From: Microvirga pakistanensis
Lineage (GTDB): Bacteria; Pseudomonadota; Alphaproteobacteria; Rhizobiales; Beijerinckiaceae
DNA: 64,000 nt
Assembly (NCBI RefSeq): GCF_004458765.1
Contig: NZ_SPJX01000029.1
Span: 2,623 to 66,622 of the forward strand
Direction of reading: 5' to 3'
A program made the position numbers and the translations under genes. Below, piece by piece: positions 46,622 to 56,752 of the stretch; positions within the stretch are counted from its first letter, which is position 1; every line of letters starts with the position of its first letter. The notes beneath the pieces were generated by a model, which was not told the origin of the DNA, ran no database searches, and saw only the letters and a list, made by a program, of their open reading frames with translations.

Positions 46622-47950
46622 ATGGGCGAGCATCTGATCAAGATGCCCGATGTGGGCGAAGGCATCGCCGAGGCCGAACTCGTCGAGTGGCATGTGAAGG
46701 TCGGCGACATCGTTCGCGAGGATACGGTGCTCGCGGCCGTGATGACCGACAAGGCGACCGTCGAGATTCCATCGCCCGTCGAAGGCGAGGTCGAATGGCT
46801 GGGCGCCGAGATCGGCGATGTGGTGGCTATCGGTTCGCCGTTGATCCGCCTGAAGGTAGCCGGCGGCGACAGCGTCTCCTCAGAGGCTGACGCGAAAGCG
46901 CAACTGGCGGAGCTGCCCGGGCGAAAAGGCCCGATCGAGGCTCAGGCGGACGGCGCGGTCAGGACATCGGACGCGATCGTCGAGAAGCAGGCGAAGAGCG
47001 CTTCGCCACCCCCGCCCGCCGAATCCCCGCCGGGTCCTGCCGTGAGAATGCACCGGCCCCTGGCTCCCCGGACCGAGGGCGAAAAGCCGATCGCCCCGCC
47101 GGCCGTTCGGCTCAGGGCCCGGGAGGCCGGAATCGATCTGCGCCAGGTTCCGGGCACCGGCCCCGCCGGCCGGATCACGCACGAGGATCTGGACGCGTTC
47201 CTCACCCATGGACGGCAGGTCGCGAAGGCGCCGGGGCTCGTTCAGGATACTTCGGTTCAGCACGTCAAGGTGATTGGGCTGCGCCGCAAGATCGCCGAGA
47301 AGATGGCCCTTGCGAAATCGCGCATTCCGCACATCACTTATGTCGAGGAAGTCGACGTGACGGCTCTCGAGGATCTGCGGGCGGCGCTCAACGCCAACAA
47401 GCAGGCCGACCGGCCGAAGCTCACGCTCCTGCCGTTCCTCATGCGCGCCATGGTGAAGGCCATTGCCGAACAGCCGCATCTGAACGCGATCTACGACGAT
47501 GAAGCCGGCGTGGTTCATCAGCACGGCGGAGTCCATATCGGCATTGCGACGCAGACCGGATCGGGTCTCATGGTGCCGGTCGTCAGACACGCGGAAGCCC
47601 GTGACCTCTGGGGCTGCGCCGCGGAGCTGAATCGTCTCGCCGAGGCCGCAAAGGCCGGCCTCGCCACGCGGGAGGAACTGAGCGGCTCGACCATCACCAT
47701 CACGTCCCTGGGTTCGATGGGCGGCATCGTCACGACGCCGGTGATCAACCATCCGGAGGTCGCCATCATCGGCGTCAACAAGATCATGATGCGTCCGGTC
47801 TGGGATGGTTCGGGCTTCATCCCCCGCAAGATGATGAACCTGTCGTCCAGCTTCGATCACCGCATCGTCGACGGCTGGGACGCGGCGGTTTTCGTGCAGC
47901 GCATCAAGACGCTGCTAGAGACGCCCGCGATGATTTTCGTGGAGGCCTGA
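46622..47950 (+). CDS. bkdB: Dihydrolipoamide branched-chain acyltransferase (E2)
   Basis: 442 aa. One lipoyl domain (residues 3-80, lipoyl lysine K44 in [11 protein letters not shown]), an Ala/Pro-rich linker, a peripheral-subunit binding domain ([23 protein letters not shown]), a second linker, and the catalytic domain ending with the active-site [17 protein letters not shown]. It transfers the acyl group to CoA and forms the core of the complex. Confidence 0.95.
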   Translation: MGEHLIKMPDVGEGIAEAELVEWHVKVGDIVREDTVLAAVMTDKATVEIPSPVEGEVEWLGAEIGDVVAIGSPLIRLKVAGGDSVSSEADAKAQLAELPGRKGPIEAQADGAVRTSDAIVEKQAKSASPPPPAESPPGPAVRMHRPLAPRTEGEKPIAPPAVRLRAREAGIDLRQVPGTGPAGRITHEDLDAFLTHGRQVAKAPGLVQDTSVQHVKVIGLRRKIAEKMALAKSRIPHITYVEEVDVTALEDLRAALNANKQADRPKLTLLPFLMRAMVKAIAEQPHLNAIYDDEAGVVHQHGGVHIGIATQTGSGLMVPVVRHAEARDLWGCAAELNRLAEAAKAGLATREELSGSTITITSLGSMGGIVTTPVINHPEVAIIGVNKIMMRPVWDGSGFIPRKMMNLSSSFDHRIVDGWDAAVFVQRIKTLLETPAMIFVEA

Positions 47951-47955
47951 CACCG

Positions 47956-49353
47956 ATGAGGGACATTTCCTGCAAGCTCCTCGTCATCGGAGCCGGGCCG
48001 GGCGGGTATGTCTGCGCCATCCGGGCCGGACAGCTCGGAATCGACACGGTCATCGTCGAGGCGCGGAAAACCGGCGGAACCTGCCTCAATGTCGGCTGCA
48101 TTCCATCGAAGGCGCTCATTCACGCGGCGGAGGAATACGACAGGATCGCCGATCTCGCCTCCGGTCGGAACACGCTGGGCATCAGGACAACGAAGCCCGA
48201 GATCGATCTCTCTCGGACCGTCGCCTGGAAGGACGCCATCGTGGGCCGCCTCAACAATGGGGTTTCGGGCCTGCTCAAGCGGGCCAAGGTCAAGATGGTT
48301 CAGGGGCAGGCGCGCTTCCGGGACGGCAAGACCGTGGAGGTGGAAACCGAAACGGGCCGTCAGGTCATCCGGGCCGAGACGGTCGTGATCGCCACGGGAT
48401 CGGCTCCGGTCGAGCTTCCGAGCCTGCCCTTCGGGGATGCCGTCATCTCCTCCACCGAAGCCTTGGCGCTGACCGAGCTTCCCGAAAGGCTCGTCGTCGT
48501 CGGAGGCGGCTATATCGGCCTGGAACTGGGCACGGCCTTCGCCAAGCTTGGTGCGAAGGTCACGGTCGTGGAGGCTCAGGCCCGCATCCTGCCGCAATAC
48601 GACGCGGAGCTGACCCGGCCGGTGTCGAGGAGATTGCAGGCTCTCGGCATCGACGTGATGACAGGCGCAAAAGCCAAAGGGCTGGCCAAGGCCGGCGGCA
48701 CGCTGCTGGTCGAGGCGGAGAGCGGATCCGAGGTGTCGCTCGCCGCCGACAGGATCCTGGTGACGGTCGGACGCAAGCCGGTCACGCAGGGCTGGGGCAT
48801 GGAGGAGCTGGTGCTGGATAGGGATGGCCCCTTCATCCGCATCGACGAGACATGTCAGACTTCGATGCGGGGCCTCTATGCCATCGGCGACGTGACCGGT
48901 GAGCCGATGCTGGCTCATCGCGCCATGGCGCAGGGCGAGATGGTGGCCGAGATCGTTGCCGGACATCGACGCGTCTGGGACAAGCGGGCCATTCCGGCCG
49001 TCTGCTTCACCGATCCGGAGATCGTTGCCGTCGGCCTGGGCCCGGAGGAGGCCAGGCGGGCTGTCAGCGATGTCCGGATCGGCCACTTCCCCTTCTCGGC
49101 CAACGGACGCGCCATGACGAAGGTTGGGGAAGAAGGGTTCGTGCGCGTCGTCGCGCGGGCGGACAACCACCTGGTGCTCGGCATCCAGGCCGTCGGGCAC
49201 GGCGTGTCCGAGCTCTCCGCGGCCTTCGGCCTTGCCCTGGAAATGGGCGCGCGCCTGGAGGATATCGCCGGGACGATCCATGCGCACCCGACCCAGGGCG
49301 AAGCGTTTCAGGAGGCGTCGCTCGGCGCGCTCGGCCACGCTCTTCACGCGTAG
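47956..49353 (+). CDS. lpd: Dihydrolipoyl dehydrogenase (E3)
   Basis: 465 aa FAD disulfide oxidoreductase that reoxidises the lipoyl group with NAD. FAD fold GAGPGGY at residues 12-18, redox disulfide in [16 protein letters not shown] fold [12 protein letters not shown], and the C-terminal HAHPTQGEA with the active-site His-Glu pair. It starts 5 bp after bkdB, so it is the dedicated E3 of this complex. Confidence 0.95.
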   Translation: MRDISCKLLVIGAGPGGYVCAIRAGQLGIDTVIVEARKTGGTCLNVGCIPSKALIHAAEEYDRIADLASGRNTLGIRTTKPEIDLSRTVAWKDAIVGRLNNGVSGLLKRAKVKMVQGQARFRDGKTVEVETETGRQVIRAETVVIATGSAPVELPSLPFGDAVISSTEALALTELPERLVVVGGGYIGLELGTAFAKLGAKVTVVEAQARILPQYDAELTRPVSRRLQALGIDVMTGAKAKGLAKAGGTLLVEAESGSEVSLAADRILVTVGRKPVTQGWGMEELVLDRDGPFIRIDETCQTSMRGLYAIGDVTGEPMLAHRAMAQGEMVAEIVAGHRRVWDKRAIPAVCFTDPEIVAVGLGPEEARRAVSDVRIGHFPFSANGRAMTKVGEEGFVRVVARADNHLVLGIQAVGHGVSELSAAFGLALEMGARLEDIAGTIHAHPTQGEAFQEASLGALGHALHA

Positions 49354-49515
49354 AGCGAGAGGCACGGCATTCCCGAAGGTGAACTTTCCCATTCTCGGCG
49401 GCTCGTCCTCTGCGCGGCCTGCACGGCTGGGCGGATGCCGGATGCACTTGTGCGGACCGGCTCATCTGGTGGAAAAGGCACATGGCAGCGTGCGGGTGAC
49501 AGGAGTACACGAGAC

Positions 49516-51042
49516 GTGCAGGACTACATCAGGAAAATCTTGGCGGCCCGGGTCTACGACGTGGCGATCGAGAGCCCGCTCGACCCGATGCCGCGCCTGT
49601 CCCAACGGTTGGGAGGGCCTGTCCGGCTCAAGCGCGAGGATCTCCAGCCGGTCTTCTCGTTCAAGCTGCGCGGCGCCTACAACAAGATGGCGGGACTGCC
49701 GCGGGAGGCGCTCGAGCGGGGCGTGATCTGCGCCTCTGCGGGCAACCACGCCCAAGGCGTCGCCCTGGCGGCACGCAGGCTCGGCGCCAAGGCGACCATC
49801 GTGATGCCGCGCACCACACCCGCCATCAAGACCCAGGCGGTCAGGGGGCAGGGCGGCCGGGTGGTGCTCCATGGCGAGAGCTTCGACGAGGCTTACACCC
49901 ATGCGCGTCAGCTCGAGGCGGAGAAGGGACTTATCTTCATCCACCCCTATGACGATCCCGATGTGATCGCCGGACAGGGCACCGTCGGCATGGAGATCCT
50001 GCGTCAGCACCCCGATCCGCTCGAGGCGGTGTTCGTGCCGATCGGAGGAGGGGGCCTGGCCGCCGGGGTGGCGGTCTACACCAAGTTCCTCCGCCCCGAG
50101 GTGAAGATGATCGGTGTCGAACCGGAAGATGCCGCCAGCATGGCGGCGGCCCTTTCAGCAGGCGACCGGGTCATCCTGAACCAGGTCGGTCTCTTCGCCG
50201 ATGGCGTCGCCGTGCGGCAGGCAGGGGAGGAGACGTTCCGCCTCTGCCGTGAGCTGCTCGACGAGGTGATCACCGTCAGCACCGACGAGATCTGTGCGGC
50301 GGTCAAAGACATCTTCGAGGATACCCGCGCCATCGCAGAGCCGTCCGGGGCCGTCAGCCTGGCCGGATTGAAGAAGTATGTGGAGCGGGAAGGAGCACGC
50401 TCGCGCGGTCTCGTCGCCATCAACAGCGGCGCCAACATGAACTTCGACCGCCTCCGCCATATCGCCGAACGGGCCGAGATCGGCGAGCACCGCGAGGCTC
50501 TGCTGGCGGTGACCATCCCCGAACAGCCCGGCAGCTACCGCCGGTTCATCGAGCTCTTGGGGAGGCGCTCGATCACCGAGTTCAACTACCGCTACTCGGA
50601 TCCGCAGGATGCCCAGATCTTCGTCGGCGTTCAGCTCGTCGAGGGCGACCAGGAGAAGCGCCAGATCATCGCGATGCTGCGGGAGCAGGGCTATCCCGTG
50701 CTCGACATGAGCGACAACGAGATGGCCAAACTCCACGTGCGCTACATGGTGGGCGGGAGGACGCCCGGTCTCGAGGACGAGCTGATCTTCCGCTTCCAGT
50801 TCCCGGAGCGGCCCGGAGCGCTTCTCAAGTTCCTGAACGGGTTGTCCGGTCGCTGGAATATCTCGCTGTTCCATTATCGCAACCACGGCGCCGATTACGG
50901 GCGGGTGCTCGCGGGCATCCAGGTTCCGCTCAAGGAACGGCCGCAGCTCAAGCGCAGCCTGGATGAGCTCGCCTATCCTTACTGGGACGAGAGCAGCAAT
51001 CCCGCCTATCGGCACTTCCTGGGCGGCAGCAGACTTTCGTAA
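49516..51042 (+). CDS. ilvA: Threonine ammonia-lyase (biosynthetic)
   Basis: 508 aa. The PLP enzyme converts threonine to 2-oxobutyrate for isoleucine synthesis. The PLP lysine is in FSFKLRGAYNK; GNHAQGVALAA and the glycine loop IGGGGLAAG follow. Two ACT-like regulatory modules occupy the C-terminal third (about residues 330-500; TIPEQPGSYRRFIELLG and FPERPGALLKFLNGL), the arrangement of the isoleucine-inhibited enzyme. The start is a GTG at 49516 giving VQDYIRKIL; the longer open frame upstream is not conserved. Confidence 0.93.
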   Translation: MQDYIRKILAARVYDVAIESPLDPMPRLSQRLGGPVRLKREDLQPVFSFKLRGAYNKMAGLPREALERGVICASAGNHAQGVALAARRLGAKATIVMPRTTPAIKTQAVRGQGGRVVLHGESFDEAYTHARQLEAEKGLIFIHPYDDPDVIAGQGTVGMEILRQHPDPLEAVFVPIGGGGLAAGVAVYTKFLRPEVKMIGVEPEDAASMAAALSAGDRVILNQVGLFADGVAVRQAGEETFRLCRELLDEVITVSTDEICAAVKDIFEDTRAIAEPSGAVSLAGLKKYVEREGARSRGLVAINSGANMNFDRLRHIAERAEIGEHREALLAVTIPEQPGSYRRFIELLGRRSITEFNYRYSDPQDAQIFVGVQLVEGDQEKRQIIAMLREQGYPVLDMSDNEMAKLHVRYMVGGRTPGLEDELIFRFQFPERPGALLKFLNGLSGRWNISLFHYRNHGADYGRVLAGIQVPLKERPQLKRSLDELAYPYWDESSNPAYRHFLGGSRLS

Positions 51043-51255
51043 GATCGCCGGGACGGGCCTGTCGTCCTCGTGCTTCCGAGAGGGACGATATCGTAGCCGT
51101 GCGCGCGGATCCGGCCTGCGGAAACGATCCCGATCGGAATTCCGCGGGGGTGTGGTCCCGGTCTGCTCGGGCTTTCCGGCACCGGCGGAGTTCGCCGAAT
51201 CCCGGGCCTGCTGCTATGGTTTCAGGATCGGCGCACCTTTGATGAGGACCGCTCT

Positions 51256-53019
51256 ATGACCCGTCTCGTCTCCTCCCCCTGGCGACGCGTTCTCGGTGTA
51301 GGCCTGTTGGCCCTGGTTCCCGTTCTGACGTCGGGTGCTCAGGCCCAGACCGCTGCTCCGGCTCCCGAAGCCTCGACCGGGCGCATCGCCAAGCAGGCCG
51401 GTACATCCACCCGCGACATGGTCGCGGCGGCCAACCCGCTGGCCGCGCAGGCGGGACGGGAGATTCTCGCCGCCGGCGGAAGCGCGGTCGATGCCGCGGT
51501 CGCGGTGCAGCTCGTGCTCAACCTCGTCGAGCCGCAGAGTTCGGGCATCGGCGGCGGCGCATTCCTGCTCCACTGGGACAAAACGAGCCTCGTGACCCTG
51601 GATGGGCGCGAGACGGCCCCCGCTGCGGCAACGCCTGAGCGGTTTCTGGGGCCTGACGGCAAGCCCATGAAATTCTACGATGCCGTCGTCGGCGGACGGT
51701 CCGTTGGCATCCCCGGAACGCTTCGCCTGCTGGAAACGGCGCACAGGCGCTGGGGCAAGCTGCCGTGGTCCCAGGTGATCGCGCCGGCCCTGCGCGTCGC
51801 GGAGGAGGGCTTTCCGATTTCGCCGCGTCTCAACGGCCTTCTCGGCATGGAGAAGTTCCTCCCGAGCGACCCGATCGCCCGCGCTCACTTCTACCGGGAG
51901 GACGGCACTCCGAAGCCCGTCGGCACGGTCCTGAAGAACCCGGCCTTCGCGAAAACGCTTCGGGACATCGCGGAGAAAGGAGCGGACGTCTTCTATACCG
52001 GCGAGATCGCGGCCGACATTGTCGCGACGGTGACGCGCCACGCCACCAATCCCGGCGATATGACCCTGGACGATCTCAAGGCCTACAGGATCGAGGAGAG
52101 AGCGCCGGTCTGCGGCTCCTACCGCACCTACCGCATCTGCGGCATGGGTCCGCCGAGCTCCGGCGCCGTGGCCGTCCAGCAGATGATGAGCGTGCTCGAA
52201 ACTCAGGATATGGCAGCGATGAAGCCGGGTCCCGACGCGGTGCATTGGGTGGCTGAGGCCGGCCGCCTCGCCTTCGCGGATCGCGCTCTCTTTCTTGGAG
52301 ACCCGGCCTTCGTGAGTGTCCCGGTCCGCGGCCTTGTCGATCCGGGCTACCTCAAGAGCCGCGCCGCTCTGGTGAGCCCTGACCGCTCCATGGGCCGGGC
52401 CAAGGCCGGCGACCCGCCGTTCCAGAAGACCGAGTTCCGCTTCGCCCCGTCCGACGGCATCGAGTTCGGCACGAGCCACATCTCGGTGGTCGACCGCGAG
52501 GGCAATGCCGTGTCGATGACCACCACGATCGAGGATGGATTCGGTGCCCGCATCATGACCAGGAGCGGTTTTCTCCTGAACAACGAGCTCACGGATTTCA
52601 ACTTCGCGCCGACCGAAGAGGGCAAGCCGGTGGCGAACCGGGTCGAAGCCGGCAAGCGGCCGCGCAGTTCCATGGCGCCGACGATCGTGCTGGACGCCAA
52701 CAACAATCTCTACGCGGTTTTGGGATCGCCCGGCGGGAGCCAGATCATTACTTATGTGGCCAAGACCCTGGTCGGCCTCCTGGACTGGAAGCTCGACCCG
52801 CAGGCGGCGGTCGATCTGCCGAATTTCGGCAGCCGCAACGGCCCTACGGAAATCGAGGCCGGCACGGAGGCTGAAGCCTGGAAAGCGGCTCTCGAGGCCA
52901 AGGGGCACGAGGTCAGGGCGATTGAGATGAACTCCGGCATTCAGGCGATCGTAGTGGGTCCCAATGGCCTCACCGGCGGTGCCGACAGCCGCCGCGAGGG
53001 CGTGGCCATCGGCAACTGA
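51256..53019 (+). CDS. ggt: Gamma-glutamyltranspeptidase precursor
   Basis: 587 aa Ntn hydrolase that cuts gamma-glutamyl bonds of glutathione in the periplasm. The signal peptide covers about residues 1-33 (LGVGLLALVPVLTSGAQAQ). The processing site and nucleophile Thr is in GTSHISVVDREGNAVSMTTT; family blocks AVQLVLNLVEPQSSGIGGGAF, DGRETAP and SPGGSQIITYV are present. The precursor should self-cleave into two subunits. The upstream gap (51043-51255) has no gene, and I see no clear promoter in it. Confidence 0.93.
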   Translation: MTRLVSSPWRRVLGVGLLALVPVLTSGAQAQTAAPAPEASTGRIAKQAGTSTRDMVAAANPLAAQAGREILAAGGSAVDAAVAVQLVLNLVEPQSSGIGGGAFLLHWDKTSLVTLDGRETAPAAATPERFLGPDGKPMKFYDAVVGGRSVGIPGTLRLLETAHRRWGKLPWSQVIAPALRVAEEGFPISPRLNGLLGMEKFLPSDPIARAHFYREDGTPKPVGTVLKNPAFAKTLRDIAEKGADVFYTGEIAADIVATVTRHATNPGDMTLDDLKAYRIEERAPVCGSYRTYRICGMGPPSSGAVAVQQMMSVLETQDMAAMKPGPDAVHWVAEAGRLAFADRALFLGDPAFVSVPVRGLVDPGYLKSRAALVSPDRSMGRAKAGDPPFQKTEFRFAPSDGIEFGTSHISVVDREGNAVSMTTTIEDGFGARIMTRSGFLLNNELTDFNFAPTEEGKPVANRVEAGKRPRSSMAPTIVLDANNNLYAVLGSPGGSQIITYVAKTLVGLLDWKLDPQAAVDLPNFGSRNGPTEIEAGTEAEAWKAALEAKGHEVRAIEMNSGIQAIVVGPNGLTGGADSRREGVAIGN

Positions 53020-53083
53020 CGGCCCGCCCCTTCCGGGAGCCTTCGCCGCGATTGAATGGGCTGGGAGGCGAGGGCCGGCGGGA

Positions 53084-54379
53084 TCAGACGATGCCGCCAC
53101 CGCCGGCGGACACGGCAGGGCGCTCCTGGCCGACCGCCTTGCGATAGCCGCTCGCGCGATAGGCCGCGACCGGATCGATGGCACCGCCTGCGTTCAGGCG
53201 AGCCACGGCGAGGATCGGCTCCACATCCGTGCGGAAGGCACTCTTGAGCGTTTCCGACGCCATCAGGGCATCGTTGGATTCCTGGTATTCTTCGAGAGCC
53301 TTCCGATCGACGATCAGCGCCTGGGCATAGGCCCGGCGGATCTCGTTGGCGCTGCGGATCAGGCTTTCGATCGGATCGGTCACGTTGTGCGACTGGTCGA
53401 TCATATGGGCGGGGTGAAAATCGTCCGCCCTGCGGTGCTCGGCATCCACCAGTTCGTTGAACACGAGGAACAGGCGGTAGGGATCGATGGAACCCGCATC
53501 GAGATCGTCGTCGCCGTACTTCGAGTCGTTGAAGTGAAAGCCGCCGAGCTTCCGGAACTGGATCAGGCGGGCCACGATCATCTCGATGTTGACGTTCGGC
53601 GCATGATGACCGAGATCCACGAGACAATAGGCCTTCTCGCCGAGCTCCGTCGCAATGAGGTAGTTGGTTCCCCAATCCTGCACGACGGTGGAATAGAAGG
53701 CGGGCTCGTACATCTTGTGCTCGGAGAAGATGCGCCAGTCATCCGGAAGCTGCTTGTAGATCGCCTTCATGGCATCGAGATAGCGCTCGAAGCTACGGGT
53801 GAAGTTCGACTGACCCGGGAAGTTCGAGCCGTCGCCGATCCACACGGTGAGCGCCTTCGAGCCGATGGCCTCGCCGATCTCGATGCATTCGATGTTGTGT
53901 TCGATCGCCTGCCGACGGGTCGCCGGATCCGGATGGCTGAGCGAGCCGTATTTGTAGCTGTGCTCCTGGCCAGGCGCGTCGGAGAAGGTGTTCGAGTTCA
54001 TGGCGTCGAAGCCGAGGCCCAACGCATCCGCGTGGGCCTTCAGGCGCCGCGGGTCATCCACCTTGTCCCAGGGGATATGGAGGGAGACGGTGGGCGTCGC
54101 CCGCGTGAGCTGGTGGATCACCGCGCAATCATCGAGCTTGTCGAAGATGTCGCGCGGCTCGCCTGGGCCGGGAAAGCGCGCGAAGCGCGTACCGCCCGTC
54201 CCCACGCCCCAGGAGGGAACGGCGACGAAGAATTGCGCCACCTTGTCGGTGATCGCGTCGATGCCGACGCCCTCCCGGGCGAGCTTCGCCCCGAGAGCCT
54301 CGTAGTCGGCCTTGAGAGCGGCCAGGCGCTTCTCGTTGTCGGCGGCGATGATGTCGGCGCGGATGATTTGTTCTGACAT
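53084..54379 (-). CDS. rhaI: L-rhamnose isomerase (Pseudomonas/Rhizobium type)
   Basis: 431 aa. It converts L-rhamnose to L-rhamnulose. The TIM-barrel has the metal-site segments FSEHKMYEPAFYSTV, LVDLGHHAPNVN and GFHFNDSKYGDDDLDAGS, as in the Pseudomonas stutzeri-type enzyme and not in the E. coli RhaA type. It begins 21 bp downstream of rhaD. The C-terminus has a Gly-rich tail (SAGGGG). Confidence 0.94.
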   Translation of the reverse strand: MSEQIIRADIIAADNEKRLAALKADYEALGAKLAREGVGIDAITDKVAQFFVAVPSWGVGTGGTRFARFPGPGEPRDIFDKLDDCAVIHQLTRATPTVSLHIPWDKVDDPRRLKAHADALGLGFDAMNSNTFSDAPGQEHSYKYGSLSHPDPATRRQAIEHNIECIEIGEAIGSKALTVWIGDGSNFPGQSNFTRSFERYLDAMKAIYKQLPDDWRIFSEHKMYEPAFYSTVVQDWGTNYLIATELGEKAYCLVDLGHHAPNVNIEMIVARLIQFRKLGGFHFNDSKYGDDDLDAGSIDPYRLFLVFNELVDAEHRRADDFHPAHMIDQSHNVTDPIESLIRSANEIRRAYAQALIVDRKALEEYQESNDALMASETLKSAFRTDVEPILAVARLNAGGAIDPVAAYRASGYRKAVGQERPAVSAGGGGIV

Positions 54380-54400
54380 GGCTTCCTCCCTTGTCGCCTC

Positions 54401-56506
54401 TCAGCGCGTGAACGACATCGCGTTGCCGGCATCCACGTTGATGATGTTGCCGGTGGACTTCGCAGAGGCATCGGAGGCCAGGAAGTAGATCGCCTCCGCG
54501 ATATCCTCGGGAAAGACGTTCAGCTTCAGCAGGGAGCGCTTGCGGTAATGCTCCTCCAGCTCGTCGACGGCGAGGTTGGAGGATGCCGCGCGCTGCTCGC
54601 GCCATTCGCCGGACCAGATCTTGGATCCGCGCAGCACCGCGTCCGGATTGACCGTGTTGACGCGAATGCCGGCCTCCGCACCCTCGAGCGCCAGGCAGCG
54701 GGCGAGGTGGATCTCGGCGGCCTTGGCGGTGCAATAGGCCGAGGCGTTGGGGGAGGAGGCGAGACCGTTCTTGGAGGCGACGAAGACGATATTGCCGCCG
54801 AGCTTCTGACGGCGGAACAGCCGGAACGCCTCGCGGGAGACCAGGAAGTAGCCGGTTGCGAGGATCTCGATGTTTTTGTTCCACATGGCGAGATCGGTCT
54901 CCTCGACGGGGGCCGAGGACGCGATGCCCGCATTCGACACGAGAATGTCGACGCCTCCGAACTCGACCGACGCTTCGATGAATGAGGAGAGGACGTCCGT
55001 TTCGCTCGTCACGTTGAGTTCCACACCGCGCACGGTATCCTTGCCGTAGCGTCGGCCGAAATCCTCGACCGTGTCGGCGAGCGAGGCCTGGTCGATATCG
55101 GCCAGAACCACGCAGGCGCCTTCCGCGATCAGCCGCTCGGCCGTGGCACGCCCGATGCCGCCTGCGCCGCCGGTGATGAAGGCGACGCGTCCCGCCAAGC
55201 TCTTCGGCTTCGGCATACGCTGGAGCTTCGCCTCTTCGAGCAGCCAATATTCAATATCGAACGCCTCTTGTTCGGGCAGGCCCTGATACTCGGACACGGA
55301 GGACGCGCCGCGCATCACGTTGATGGCATTGACGTAGAATTCGCTGGCGATGCGCGCAGTCGCCTTGTCGCGGGCGAAGGATACCATGCCCACGCCCGGG
55401 ATCAGGAAGATCACCGGATTCGGATCGCGCATCTTCGGGCTGTTCGGGTGCTTGCACTGCTCATAATAACGCGTGTAGTCGGCGCGATAGGCTTCGAGCG
55501 CAGCGTCGAGACCGGCCACGACGGCATCGATATCCGGTGCCTTCGGATCGAAGTCGAGCACGAGTGGGCGGATCTTGGTGCGCAGGAAATGGTCCGGGCA
55601 GCTCGTGCCGAGCCGGGCGAGGGGCTTCAGGTTGGCGGAATTGACGAATTCGAGCACTGCGTCCTGATCGTCGAAGTGACCGAGCTTGCGTTCGGCTTGA
55701 CCGATCCTGCCGCGGATTTCCGGCATGAGGCGTGCGGCGATCCTGCGGCGTTCATCCCGGGGAAGGCTGGTGGCGGCCGGGCCGCCGAAGGCCGGCTTGC
55801 CGGCCGTCTGCTGCGCAAACCACCGGATCGCCTGGTTGATGATGCGCAACGTCAGCTCGTAGCAATCCTTCGCGGTGTCGGCCCAGGTGAAGAGTCCGTG
55901 GCTTTCGAGCACGACGCCTTTCGCCGTCGGATTGGCCTTGGCGAAGGCCTCAAGATCGAGGCCCAGCTGGAAGCCTGGGCGGCGCCAGGGCAGCCACCCG
56001 ATTTCATCGCCGAAGATCGTCCGCGTCAGCTCGCGCGAGTTCCTGGAAGCCGCGATCGCGATGATCGCATCGGGATGCACGTGGTCGACGTGCCGGTAGG
56101 GGAGGAAGCCGTGCAGGGGGGTGTCGATGGAGGCTGCGCGCGGATTCAGGTTGAAGGTCGCGTGAGGCAGGAAGCCCACCATGCGGTCCTCGTCCTCGAC
56201 GCCCTTGTAGAGAGACTTCAGCGACAGCAGCTTGTCCATGTAGAGGGTCGCGAAGCCGTCGAGCTTGATCGTGCCGACATCGCCTCCGGAGCCCTTCACC
56301 CAAAGGATCTCGACCTGCTCGCCCGTGAGGGGATCGGTTTCGACCACCTTGGCCGAGGTGTTACCGCCGCCGTAATTGGTGATGCGCTTGTCGGCCCCGA
56401 GGAGGTTGGAGCGGTAGAGAAGCAGGCCGGGCTCGTCGAGATTGGCCGCTGTCGCATCATCCCATTGGCTATCCAGCAGCTTCACGGTTTGCGCCGCAAT
56501 ATCCAC
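54401..56506 (-). CDS. rhaD: Bifunctional rhamnulose-1-phosphate aldolase / short-chain dehydrogenase
   Basis: 701 aa fusion. Residues 1-400 or so form a class II (zinc) aldolase domain (NYGGGNTSAK, RHVDHVHPDAII, ESHGLFTW with metal His). Residues about 430-700 form an SDR domain (TGGAGGIG, SNAG, SAYCTAKAAE with the catalytic Tyr and Lys). The aldolase gives dihydroxyacetone phosphate and L-lactaldehyde; the SDR domain can act on the lactaldehyde. The start is a GTG at 56506, preceded by an ideal GGAGG with 5-bp spacing. The same fusion is known in R. leguminosarum rhaD. Confidence 0.93.
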   Translation of the reverse strand: MDIAAQTVKLLDSQWDDATAANLDEPGLLLYRSNLLGADKRITNYGGGNTSAKVVETDPLTGEQVEILWVKGSGGDVGTIKLDGFATLYMDKLLSLKSLYKGVEDEDRMVGFLPHATFNLNPRAASIDTPLHGFLPYRHVDHVHPDAIIAIAASRNSRELTRTIFGDEIGWLPWRRPGFQLGLDLEAFAKANPTAKGVVLESHGLFTWADTAKDCYELTLRIINQAIRWFAQQTAGKPAFGGPAATSLPRDERRRIAARLMPEIRGRIGQAERKLGHFDDQDAVLEFVNSANLKPLARLGTSCPDHFLRTKIRPLVLDFDPKAPDIDAVVAGLDAALEAYRADYTRYYEQCKHPNSPKMRDPNPVIFLIPGVGMVSFARDKATARIASEFYVNAINVMRGASSVSEYQGLPEQEAFDIEYWLLEEAKLQRMPKPKSLAGRVAFITGGAGGIGRATAERLIAEGACVVLADIDQASLADTVEDFGRRYGKDTVRGVELNVTSETDVLSSFIEASVEFGGVDILVSNAGIASSAPVEETDLAMWNKNIEILATGYFLVSREAFRLFRRQKLGGNIVFVASKNGLASSPNASAYCTAKAAEIHLARCLALEGAEAGIRVNTVNPDAVLRGSKIWSGEWREQRAASSNLAVDELEEHYRKRSLLKLNVFPEDIAEAIYFLASDASAKSTGNIINVDAGNAMSFTR

Positions 56507-56598
56507 ATTGACCTCCTGCCAAGCTGAAGCGGGCGGGCCTCGCCGCACGCCGAGGCTGTGAACATTGGCGAGGCGCCTGTGATTGTCAACCAAAACCA

Positions 56599-56625
56599 AT
56601 CATAAGCAATCAACTTCGATCATAA
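56599..56625. promoter_or_regulatory. Candidate RhaR operator, direct repeats
   Basis: ATCATAA occurs at 56599-56605 and 56619-56625, 20 bp apart (about two helix turns), in the 246-bp divergent region between rhaD and rhaR. Direct repeats spaced by whole turns are typical for DeoR-family regulators. Confidence 0.4.
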
Positions 56626-56752
56626 TACGAATGGGTAAGACGGGAGATGATTGACGGCTCCCTAAATCTCCGTAACCCTGGGATTGCTCTTGGGCGGATT
56701 TGATGGCCTCTTGGCGATCTTGCTCGATTTCAGACCACTCCTGTGAGGATTT

